Assembly (NCBI GenBank): GCA_035048815.1
Contig: JAUCBN010000037.1
Coordinates: forward strand, 14,102,001 to 14,166,000
Direction: 5' to 3'
DNA: 64,000 nt
Origin: Abelmoschus esculentus
Lineage: Eukaryota > Streptophyta > Magnoliopsida > Malvales > Malvaceae
Shown here: one piece after another, positions 34,400 to 44,640 of the stretch
How positions within the stretch are numbered: the first letter of the stretch is position 1
How the letters are laid out: every line of letters begins with the position of its first letter
Notes under the pieces: generated by a model
Told to the model about the DNA's origin: nothing
The model's input: the letters and a program-made list of their open reading frames with translations, nothing else
Database searches by the model: none
Program-made: the position numbers and the translations under genes

Positions 34400-36247
34400 C
34401 TACATTGTTGGTGCAGTCAAAGTCAAGCTTACTGGCAAAGGGGTAACAGTCACCTTCTGGGATATTAGTATTTCCCCAATTCCCTTATCGGTGGCGTTGG
34501 AAGCACCGTCAAAATTCAATTTCCAGTATTCGTTGTCTTTGACATTTTCCTCGACACACATCAAGTCTTCATTAGGAAAGTCAAAATTTAGAGGTTCGTA
34601 GTCCTCTAAAGCTCGACTAGCAAGAAAGTCTGCTATGGCGCTCCCTTTTATGGCCTTTTGATTGACATATACGATATCAAACTCAGACAATAAGATCTGC
34701 CATCTAGCCATTCTGCCTGTCAGCGCAGTTGATTCCATCAAATATTTTAGAGGGTCAAGCTTTGAGATCAGCCACGTTGTATGATACAACATGTATTGTC
34801 TCAGTCTTTTGGTGTCCAGATTAAAGCGCAACAGGCTTTTTCAACTGGCGAATACCTTACTTCACAATCTGTAAACTTCTTGTTGAGGTAGTAGATCGTT
34901 TTTTCTTTTCTGCTTGAGTCATCGTGTTGGCCTAACACACATCCCATGGATTTCTCGAAGACCTTTAAATATAGAATTAGAGGTCTATTCGACACTGGTG
35001 GCACTAAAACTGGCGGGTTTGTCAAATAATACTTGATCTTGTCGAAAGCTTCCCAACACTCGTCGTCCCATTCGCCAGGATTATGCTTTTTTAAGAGTCG
35101 GAAAATAGGATCACATCTTTCAATCAGTTGTGAAATGAACCGAACAATGTAATTCAATCTTCCTAGGAAACCTCTCACTTGTTTTTGCGTATGTAGAGGT
35201 GATAGCTCCTGAATGGCTTTGACTTTATCAGGGTCAACCTCAATACCCTTCTCGCTGACTATGAAGCCCAACAGTTTTCCTGACGCCACTCCGAATGTGC
35301 ATTTGGCAGGATTCAGCTTCAATTGAAACTTTCTTAATCTTAAGAAAAGCTTTCTCAAGACTCTTATATGCTCATCTTCGGTCCGCGACTTAGCGATCAT
35401 GTCATCAACGTAGACTTCGATTTCTTTGTGCATCATGTCATGAAATAGGACCACCATAGCTCGTTGGTATGTTGCCCCAGCATTCTTAAGTCCAAAGGGC
35501 ATTACCTTATAATAGAAGGTTCCCCATTACGTCACAAATGTTGTTTTGTGCATATCATCGGGATACATCTTTATTTGATTGTACCCTGAAAATTCGTCCA
35601 TAAAGGAGAACAGAGAATGTTTTGTTGTGTTATCGACTAGAGTGTCGATGTGAGGTAGCGGGAAATTATCTTTCGGACTGGCTTTGTTCAAATCTCTGTA
35701 ATCGACACACATGCGGACTTTTCCGTCCTTCTTGGGTACTGATACTATGTTAGTTACCCGTTCTGAGTATTTTATTTCTTGGAGGAATCCAACATTATAC
35801 TGCTTCTTCACCTCTTCTTTTATTTTCAGCAATATATCAGGTCTCATTCTTCGTAGTTTTTGCTGAACCGGTTTGCAGTCTTCTCTTATGGGAAGCTTAT
35901 GTACTACGATATCTGTGCTTAAACCAAGCATGTCCTGGTAGGACAAAGCGAAGACATCCTTGAACTCTTGGAGCAGATTGATCAAGTCTTGTCTAGTTTC
36001 GGCCGTAATACACGTGACGATTTTAACTTCATTGTTTTCTTCATCATTCCCCAGACTCACAATTTCTACTGATTCCTTATGAGGTTGGATTTGTTTTTCT
36101 TCTTGTTCTATCAGTCTCAACAAGTCAGGAGGCAACTCATAGTCTTGGTCATCATCAGGTTCTGTAGGCTCCCCTAGACACACCTCCTTTTCGAAGATAA
36201 GCTCTGAGTCAGCTTCAATGTCATTTGATAGTTCAATATCTGGGGAC
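34400..36247 (-). pseudogene. Ogre-type pol: reverse transcriptase and RNase H regions
   Basis: The RT spans 36247 to about 34810 in one frame with a nonsense codon at 35527-35529. Motifs seen: VPKKDGKVRMCVDYRDLN, the KDNFPLPHID block, FSGYNQIKM, MPFGLKNAGATYQRAM and the catalytic YVDD box (EVYVDDMIAKS). RNase H follows (ILYLKVFEKSMGCVLGQHDD), then a frameshift near 34810 leads to WQILLSEFDIVYVNQKAIKG and the start of a second, archaeal-type RNase H (WKLNFDGASN). Another shift near 34390 separates this from the integrase frame. The upstream limit is the predicted splice acceptor. Confidence 0.9.
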
Positions 36248-36448
36248 CTGAAATAAAATCTTACTTGAACACACTCATTAAGAATCTGAAATTTAATTGA
36301 AATTCAATTGCCAAAATGGAAAATAATAGTGGCAAAAAACTTTACAACAAAAAGTTTTATTTTATTATAAACATAGTAGTTTTGAGCCCTTTTACAAAAA
36401 TTTCTTGCTACTCTCGGGCTAGAGTAACAATAGTGTTCTGAACATTAC
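36248..36448 (-). other. Predicted intron between protease and RT of the Ogre-type element
   Basis: On the minus strand the protease frame reaches GTAATG (donor at 36448), and a T-rich tract ending TTTTATTTCAG (36248) precedes the RT frame. Removing these 201 bp would restore one continuous frame from protease into RT. The interval is A/T-rich and has stops in the protease frame. Ogre elements are known for an intron at this place. Splicing itself is not shown. Confidence 0.65.
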
Positions 36449-37419
36449 TCTAAAAATTTCCTAAAAACCACAGGTAACTCTTCTGCTGTCCAATTGTTCA
36501 AATTAGTTTCTGGTGTATATGGCATGATTCTATCGGGGTACATTCCCGTGTTTCCTTCATCAGCGATAGCATTGATGTCTAATTTTCCCATCAATTTCCT
36601 TAGCTCGGCTTCTTCTGTTTCTGGATACATAATTCCTCTAAAGACGAAACTCTGGGACAATGGAGGAAATGTCATAGGTTCCCAGCTAACCTCCTTTCCT
36701 TGCAAACAAGCTTTTCTCCTTTCTTGTTTTTTCAGAATTTTTTTTCTCATTTGATCCGCAGTTGGCTTGTATCTCAAGCCAAAGCGGTCCTGTTTGTTGA
36801 CGACAGCTGGTGCCTTAGCACGACCTTGTAGGCGTCTTCCGAGCCTTCTAACCACTCGAGCTCCTCGCCCCAAGATCAGTTTAACTCCCATTCTCGTGGT
36901 TCTGGATAGTTTCGGTGTAGGGATTTTATTTTCCTCGGCAACAAAAGTGGCGCTAAAAAACTCAAATGATCGAAAAGAACATTCAAGTGCCTTCTCATCG
37001 GCTTCCAAATAAGGTGCATCACTTGTGATAGAGGCTATAATGTCCTCTTCAGCATTGATTGTAACCAGTCTTCCATTAAAGATGAATTTTACTTTCTGAT
37101 GCAATGATGATGGTACGGCCCCTGCAGAGTGGATCCATGGCCTTCCCAGTAGACAATTATAACTGGGCTTGATGTCCATTACTAAAAAATCAACGTTGTA
37201 AGTATTAGGTCTCACTTGTAGTGGTATATCCATTCTTCCCACTACATTTCGCTCCGTCCCGTCGAAGGCGCGTACAATGGTGTTGCAGGCCTTCATATGG
37301 GTATTGTCTATCGGGAGTCTATTTAGTGTGCTTAATGGCATCACATTTAAGGCGGATCCATTGTCTATCAACACTCCTGGCAAGGTATATCCTTTGCAGC
37401 GAGTAGTGTCTATCAACAC
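36445..37419 (-). pseudogene. Ogre-type aspartic protease region
   Basis: 324 open residues with the retropepsin-like segment GVLIDNGSALNVMPLSTL (catalytic Asp in IDNGS), the flap-side region VRAFDGTERNVVG and the second hallmark NCLLGRPWIHSAGAVPSSLH. A basic linker (KPTADQMRKKILKKQERRK) and an acidic C-terminal part follow. The frame is shifted near 37430 relative to the gag region upstream, and the open frame's stop at 36445 would be spliced out with the predicted intron. Confidence 0.85.
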
Positions 37420-39299
37420 TCCCTTTAGACTTTTTGGGTTCTGAAATTACCAAGAACGGGACCTTGGCATTGTTTGGCTCCGAACCACAAACCTCCGTCA
37501 CTCTAGATACTTGCTCTTCAAAGACTTCAATTTCTTTATTATTGATCAATTATTGCACTAAAGCTTTGAACTCTGTGCAATCTCCTATCATATGGTCCAT
37601 CGTATTATGAAAGGGACAAGATTAGCTAAGGTCTTCTATACCTCCAGATGCTGGTGGTATCATGCCTCTGGCCACTAACATTTTCCATACCCACTTTAGT
37701 GGAGATCTCACTTCCTCCACTCTGGATTTAGTCCTCCTGCTGCTTTGATCCACAATCGCGTTCACCCCGGGATCCGCATGATTCGGTAACGGATTGCCTA
37801 TCTCGGCGGTTCCTACAGGATCGTCGAACCGCACCACTCCTATCTGCATAAGCTTCTCAATAAGCTTCTTGAAACCAATGCAGTCTTCAATCGAATGCCC
37901 TACTGCTCCAGCATGATACTCGCATTGAGTATTCGGGTTGTACCACTTCGGGTGTGGTGGCTGTATCGGTTTCATATAGAAGGGCGACACGACGTGCGCA
38001 TTGTACAGGTTTTTGAAAAGTTCACCATAGGATATTGAAATATGCGTGAATTCTCTTTCTGTTTTCTGGTTCTGATTTTGTTTTGGCTTCTGCGCGCTCG
38101 ATGATGCGGCCTTGGGTTGCCATGTTGATGCCTTGGAATAACTGACGTTATGGACGCCGGTATCTCCACCTTCATTCTTCTTCTTCTTGTAATAGGGTTT
38201 CTTTGACGACTCCTCGTCCTCGAGCTTTCCGCTGCGAATGGCTTGTTCAATCATCTCACCATTCGTGATGATATCCGAGAAATCCTTTGTTGCACCTCCC
38301 AAAATCCTACCAAGGAAGGGCTTTTTCAACGTCCCTACAAAGAGCATTACTGTCTCCTTCTCCGATAGTGGTGGTTGGACTTGTGCGGCTACGACACTCC
38401 ACCGTTGCGCATACTGTCGAAAACTTTCATCATGCCTCTTTTCCATATTCTGAAGAGTAACCCGGTCAGGGGTTATATCGATCACATGGCTGTATTGACG
38501 TACAAATGCCTGGGCCAAGCCTTTTCAAGAGCTAATTCTGGAACGGCTTAATTGATTATACCATTGCCGCGGAGCTTGTTAGGCTGTCTTGAAAGCAATG
38601 TATTAGCAAAGGATCATTGTCAATGTACCCGGTCATGCGTCTGACGTACATAGTCAAATGAGCCTCAGGGCAGGTAGTCCCGTTGTATTTCTCGAAATCC
38701 GGCATTTTGAATTTCGAGGGCAGCACGAGATCAGGTACCAAGCTTAGTTCCCTAGCCTCCATTCTGGGGAACTGGTCGACATTTTCCATTGCTTTAAACT
38801 TTTCTTCCAACTGTTTGCATCTATCATCGAGTTCCTTCGGTAACTCGACTCTAGCTTTCTCTATTTCATTGAAATCGGGCACTGTGTAATCGTTGGGATT
38901 ATGGATTACTAACCCTCCTTGAAGATGAGTTTCAGTCTGACTCGTTTGCCCTTTGGGAATTTCAACTGATCCTTGGGCGAGGAGAGGACTTTCCGAACTA
39001 TCGACTATTGTGCCTTGTTCCTTAGCGATTCCTTTCATTTTCTCCGGCTCTTTTCTTGCCAACAACTGCGCAATTTTGTCGAGCAATTCATCCTGGGTTT
39101 GAGAAATGTGAGTACGTGTATCCTGTTGTGCCTTATCCAACTTGTTTTCCATGTCACGCTTCATTTCCTCATAAGCTTGTTCGATTTTGGCTAGTCTTTC
39201 TTCCATTCTTTTGGATCTGAATCGAGTAAAATGTGGGTGTTGAATTTGATCAGGTTCCAGTATTACTACATTGATAGTATCCTGAAATATTAGGATCAT
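37420..39299 (-). pseudogene. Ogre-type gag
   Basis: It starts at ATG 39299. The N-terminal third has a coiled-coil (MEERLAKIEQAYEEMKRDME). It is followed by the retrotransposon gag domain around FKMPDFEKYNGTTCPEAHL and, after a one-base frameshift near 38562, QYSHVIDITPDRVTLQNMEK and RWSVVAAQVQPPLSEKETVM. Nonsense codons occur near 38527, at 37622 and near 37552. The C-terminal part has CEYHAGAVGHSIEDCIGFK and CPFHNTMDHMIGDC zinc-knuckle-like pairs spanning the 37622 stop. Confidence 0.85.
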
Positions 39300-39530
39300 G
39301 ATAATAATAAATAAATGTGATAATGCATGAATACAACTAAAATGATGAAATGTTTATGCAAACCGATACATTATATTAACATTGCAAAACATTTTACAAA
39401 AAGGTGTTGATTTTACTACAACTTTGAAAAGAAAGCTCATTCTAGAACAAGGCTTTCTATATACAAGGAGGACCGCGCTTTACATATACTGCTTGGCCTT
39501 TATTCCCAAAACCTTGATCTTTTTTAGGAG

Positions 39531-41576
39531 TCATGCAAGCTTCTTGCCCTTGTTTGATTCGGCTTCATATTGCAGGCTAAGAACTTCAGCCTGGACTGCT
39601 AACGTCTGTAAATGTTCGGCTACTTCCCGAATTTGTACTAAGGCCTCTAACATTGTACGGTCTCTGTTCTGGACCTGTTCTTGTGTTTCATTAACCTGAG
39701 CTTTCCATTGTTGTTCATCCCACTGACGTAGCTCTTCCATGTAATTCAATTGGGCTCTGCAAGCCTGCATAGCTGCCTCTATTTCTCTAATTTGTCTTTT
39801 TAAATTCTCATGTTCCTCCCGGCTTACTTCCAGCTGAGCTGCCGAACTCTGATGATAACTTTGTAGATTTTCTTCCAGATCGATGATCCGACCTCTCAGG
39901 CCAACATTTTCAGTTCTAACTCGAGCCAATTCTTCTTGATCAAGAGCCTGTTGACTCTGTGCCTCGTTAAATTTGCTTTCCCAATACCGTGCCTTCCTTT
40001 TCTCTTCTCGAATTTCAAGCTTCCAGTCTGCAAAAGAACTCCTGAGGTCTGCGTACTTTGCCGATTCTCGAAGCTTTTTATATCCTCCCTGTAGGTCACT
40101 CAGGTCCTCTTCCGCTCTACTTTTGCCCTTTTTTAGTCTCTACATTTCTTGCTCCTGAGACTGAATACCAACCTCTAGTTGGTTTTTCTCATTTTCCAAT
40201 CTCGATAACCTCATCTCCATGTTAATATATTTTCCCTCAAAGTCCTGCCTGACGATCTCCATGTCGGAAGGATTTACTCGGAGTTGCTCTAACGGTATAC
40301 TAACTTCCGAGTCTCGAATCGGTAACTCATCGTCGATTCTCCAGTTCCTCCATCGGCGATACTCCGGAGTAACTCTAGGTTTCTCGTCAAACGGTTCCAT
40401 TTTCAAAGGGTACTTACATGCCTCCGCGATGGCAGCAACGGCCCTTTTGTAGTCCCTTCCCTTATAGGGGAAGTCACACATGGCCAGCCCTCTCGTTGCC
40501 GGGATGAATTGTCTCGACCTGTACTGGCGGGAGACCATCAATGGCGCGTATCCTGTTGCCCACCATATGCCCAGTAAAGGAACCCAATCATAACCTTCGC
40601 AGCTGTACGTGATTTCATGAGGAAAGAACCAACCAGCCTTCCACACGATATCCTCCTCTCGTAAGTTGCGTAAAATGGCTTTCCACTGATCATATGGGAT
40701 ATTCTCGGGTCTTTGGGTATGTGCCAAATCTCTTATTGGTGAATAATGGTCGAAGCAAGCTCGATACGAAGATCTTTCCGGCTTCCAAAAGTGACTATGG
40801 AACCATACCAGTAAAAGCTGAGCACAACCAATGAACCTTCCTTCACCACTTCTTCTACAAGCGGTAAGCGATCGAAAAGTCTCGGCGAGGATGACGGGAA
40901 CCGAAGTGATACCTTTATCGAGGTAGTTAAACAATTCCATAACAGCGTCATCTATATATCCGAGTGACTTGGGAAAAACGACTAACCCGAAGATGGCCAG
41001 TGCGAACATTTTAACCTGCTTTTCACATTTAGTCTCCGTTTGAATTAAATCCTGAATATCCCTCCAGGCGATGCATTTGGTTTCACCCTTCTCCTTGATT
41101 CGGGACTTCGCCCATTGCTCATTCTTTCCGGTCAATTTTAACAACCTTTTTTAGAAAGCAGGCGAATCAGGCGGTTTAAAATACACCTTATCTGACTGGA
41201 ATCTCGGACACTGGATTAGGGCAGTATATTCTTCCACAGTTGGTGTGATATCAACATCTCCCATCGTAAAACAGCTATACGAGGGATTCCAGAATTGGGT
41301 CAGGGCTCGAAATAACGCTTTGTCAATGCTGACGTCGAGCAAGTATGGCAGGTCTCCGTAATTGGCGAATAACAAACTCTTAGTGTCATCGTCCCACTGA
41401 TCCCATATATATTTCAACTCTTGTAACTGATTTTGCGTCGAGGCTATGCGCGTAAAATCACTGAGATCGGTTTTCTCACCTTCCATTATGCTATCTCCCT
41501 TCTGATATTGGGTTTTCTCTGACGAAACTCGGATTCGGAGGTTGGACTCCACCTTGTCTAGAAAACGGTTCTCCAT
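39531..41576 (-). pseudogene. Extra ORF1 upstream of gag, interrupted by two in-frame stops
   Basis: A single frame of about 682 codons runs from ATG 41576 to 39531, interrupted only by TAA at 41151-41153 and TAG at 40140-40142. No frameshift is needed. The N-terminal two-thirds (MGDVDITPTVEEYTALIQCP; AGWFFPHEITYSCEGYDWVP) resembles the plant-mobile-domain-like proteins, often labelled DUF7745, carried by Tat/Ogre elements. The last third is a long coiled coil (LSRLENEKNQLE; LEENLQSYHQSSAAQLE). Its role in the element is unknown. It lies 232 bp upstream of the gag start. Confidence 0.8.
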
Positions 41577-42191
41577 GGCTGAGCCTTTCTAACAGTTGTC
41601 TTGTTATCAACACCTTTTTATTTTATTTAAAAAAGTCCATGAAAAAAACAAGAAAACGAAACAAGATAAACAAATATTATTAGTGTCAAATCGAATAAAC
41701 AATAAACGAGATAAATATGATGCATGTTGCATGAATAATGACATGATAAATAAATAACATAAATAATAAACGAGGAATAAATAGCGGAAATTAAAGGTAT
41801 AAATAAAGAACCCCCCGCTCTCTCTTTTTCTAAAAAGAAAACTTATAGGGTGACCTTGTAAATGGACAGAGGCCCGGCATGACGGCTCTAAAGGTGGCTT
41901 CTAGGCTCACTATATGTGGTTCAGTTCTAAAACGTACCCAAACGAAATTTATTATCCTACTAAGGATAATAAATACGATTCAGGGGGATACGTTTCTCTA
42001 AGTCTATGCGGAGACGTAGGTCTCACGAAGACAAAGGAAAAAATATCCCAAAAGCAATTCACCATCCTACACGGAGGCAAAACCTCACAAAGGAGTGGTT
42101 TCATGCTCCCACTTAATCGGACGGAACCCAAGTTGAGGGTTAATGAAATGAAGAACCTAAAAAGGATTTTAAAAAACGTTAGTAAAATATT

Positions 42192-42222
<31 letters not shown>

Positions 42223-42296
42223 TTATAAATTAACCAAATTTATATTTTCGATCGTTAAATAAAATGTAACCGATGTTACGGCTCGACTCGTAAAAA
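41577..42296 (-). other. 5' leader of the Ogre-type element
   Basis: A non-coding leader between the primer binding region and ORF1, containing a (TAAA)n microsatellite at about 42193-42225. An ORF on the plus strand at 41914-42195 has no recognisable content. Confidence 0.6.
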
Positions 42297-42319
42297 TAGT
42301 CCCCAGCGGAGTCGCAAGC
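42297..42319 (-). other. Primer-binding-site region
   Basis: Directly after the 5' LTR on the minus strand the sequence reads GCTTGCGACTCCGCTGGGGA, the position and style of the binding site in Tat/Ogre elements. I have not identified the tRNA. Confidence 0.55.
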
Positions 42320-43787
42320 TGTAATCACCGGAATTCGTCCAAGGAGTCGCCACCAATCTTTTTCTACGGTGCGATTGGAACACCAAATTTGCATCTACGA
42401 ACCAAAACTGGATCCGGGAGTCTGTTACGCGTAAGGAAGGGTGAGCACCCCCACAACGCCCAAAATTGGTACCTATCGGTTACAAAATATTTTATACGAT
42501 CGAAAATATAAATCCGGTATCGAATCTATAATAAAAAACGGTTAATAAATATCAAAAATATTTTAATAGTCATGTAAATAATAATTTTTTTGACATTGCA
42601 GTGACTAATCTGCAAAAACAACAAACATTTGAGGGTTAAATAAAATATATAAGGATAAAATTGAATAAAATTAGAAATATAATGCTTAATTTAGAAAAAC
42701 AGTGACCAAATTGAAGCTCAAAACAAACTGGAAAGCCGCGGGGTGAAAACACTGGAAATGCAGGGACCACGGCTGGAATTTCCCCTTTATTCCGGGCTGC
42801 ACGCGGGTTTGGGTCTAGTAACTGTGTCGGTATTAGGTATCCAGTGCCAAAACGGCACCGTTTCGGGCCCCAAGAACCGGCACCAAAACGGTGCCGTTTT
42901 GGTCCCAATATATACACTTTTCCCTCTTTTTTGTTTCTTCTTTCATTTGTCCTCTTCTACCCTAAATGAAGGGCAGAGCATTTGAGGGAAAGCTCTCCAT
43001 GCATAGAGCTTCTCGGCGCCGGACTACCGCGAGCCATCGCCGGCCACCGCGCCGGCAACCGGAGACCAAAAAAGGGGGTACTTTTCGAAGCGTCTCACCG
43101 AGGAGAATCTATCTACGGGCTCGGATTTGCAAAAAAAAGTACGAATCGCCGTAGATCTAAAGATAAGCGTTCGAAACTTTTCTTTTTTTTACCTTGTTGG
43201 CTTCTTTTTGGCTCGAATATGACTCCTATGGATCTCTTTGTTTGCTCGAATATTTTGGGGATATTGGACTGATGTTTTGCTTCGAATAATACTCTATTTT
43301 GATTATTTTTCTCTCCGGTTTCTAACCGGTTACATGCATGCAAAAGGGGTTTTTATACCCTTTTTTACCACATATTAAAATCAAAGAAAAGGGTTCTTTA
43401 TCCTATATTAGATCTGCAAAATAGGACTAATAATTTTTATCTTCTTGTTTTGCAGGTTCGAATAGACATCAGGGCGGTGGCTGCTCCTTCACGTGGTGGC
43501 CGACCTTCTCAGCGAATCAGAGGACACGTGACCACCACGCGCTATTCGAATAGCCACGCGCGGACAGCTGGCTAGGGGAAACCAAGGGGCGGTCGGCCGA
43601 TTTAGTTGAAGGGGTTAGGGTTTAGTTAGAGTAATTGGATTAGGTTTAGTTTTGTTTGTGGGCTGATAAGTTGTAATGGGGTTGTAATTATTTAGTATTG
43701 GGCTACTGGGTAATGGGATTAATTTGTAGTATCTGGATATGGGTTGTGTAATTTTTGTAATGGGTTTTAATTAAATGGGTTATTACA
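42320..43787 (-). repeat. 5' LTR of the Ogre-type element
   Basis: 1468 bp, nearly identical to 29154-30638. A TATA-like TATATA element lies near 42908. Next to it is a strong inverted repeat (CCAAAACGGCACCGTTT at 42847 and AAACGGTGCCGTTTTGG ending at 42902) that is less perfect in the other LTR. It lacks a short GTGGCCACCACGCGC-like block present there. Confidence 0.93.
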
Positions 43788-43792
43788 AAAGT

Positions 43793-44640
43793 AATTTAAT
43801 TCAATTCAATTTAATTTGATTAACTACGATTTATAAACTTATAAATCATAAATCGTTCAAATATCTCAGTTTGGGTATTTTTTGATATTTTGATTATCCA
43901 TGCTCAGCGCCAGTAACGGATGACATTTAGGGGGATCCAACCCGCCCAAACAAACCTCCTTTAAGCTTTGTAGCAGGTTCTACTAACTCTGCAGTCGAGC
44001 AGGAGCAGGAGCAGGACCAGACCTGTTTCTCTATCTACAAGACCCGAATCCAATCCCATATCTCATTTAAGAGATATCAAACTCTTTATCATTCGACCCT
44101 AAAGATAATAGATTTTTTCCCTTCGGTATAACTGAAACAATGGGACTTTGCAGGTGATAAAGCAAAATAAAAGTCTGGGTCCAAGAGTTGTCCCCCGCTA
44201 CTGAATTTCATGATCCTCGGAACAAAAATCAGCTACTTTCTAAAAGCTAGAAGACAAAGGAAAAGGGATATGCACACTGGGACCAAACATGCAGGTAGGT
44301 AAGCTCTGGGGATGCACTAAAATGACAACCTATCATCAACCCCACATGTCGGTCCAAAAAGTGGAAAAGGCAATACATCCACTGCTAATCTGGGATCCTT
44401 AGCTAGGGTCAAATGGAGTGGGGTTCAACCTAAAATACTAATCATACAGGTAGTGTAAATAAGAATTCGTTGAAAGGGAAGACATTTAGACTCAAGTAAA
44501 CACCTTTTAAAAGGAAAAAAAATACAATTGAAGAACAAAACAAGATAGATTTATGAGATAATGTGAGTAGCATTCCATTTGTGCAACTAGGTACAAAACT
44601 CTACAGTTAAATCAAAATGCTTGCTTGAGAAATCCGACAC
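43793..44640. other. Right flank of the Ogre-type element and 3' flank of the kinase gene
   Basis: No gene is recognised. The first 100 bases are AT-rich pre-insertion DNA. The part next to 44640 is the likely 3' UTR of the minus-strand kinase gene. Confidence 0.5.

Larger units (their letters stand above)
29154..43787 (-). mobile_element. Ty3/gypsy Tat/Ogre-type LTR retrotransposon, structurally complete but coding-dead
   Basis: Two LTRs (29154-30638 and 42320-43787) in direct orientation are flanked by the perfect 5-bp duplication AAAGT (29149-29153 and 43788-43792); total length 14,634 bp. Minus-strand order from the 5' end: LTR, primer-binding-site region, leader, extra ORF1, gag, protease, probable intron, RT, RNase H, second RNase H, integrase, tandem repeats, polypurine tract, LTR. 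The extra ORF before gag, the second RNase H and the pro-RT intron are features of the Tat/Ogre branch. At least eight stops and frameshifts disable it. Confidence 0.93.
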
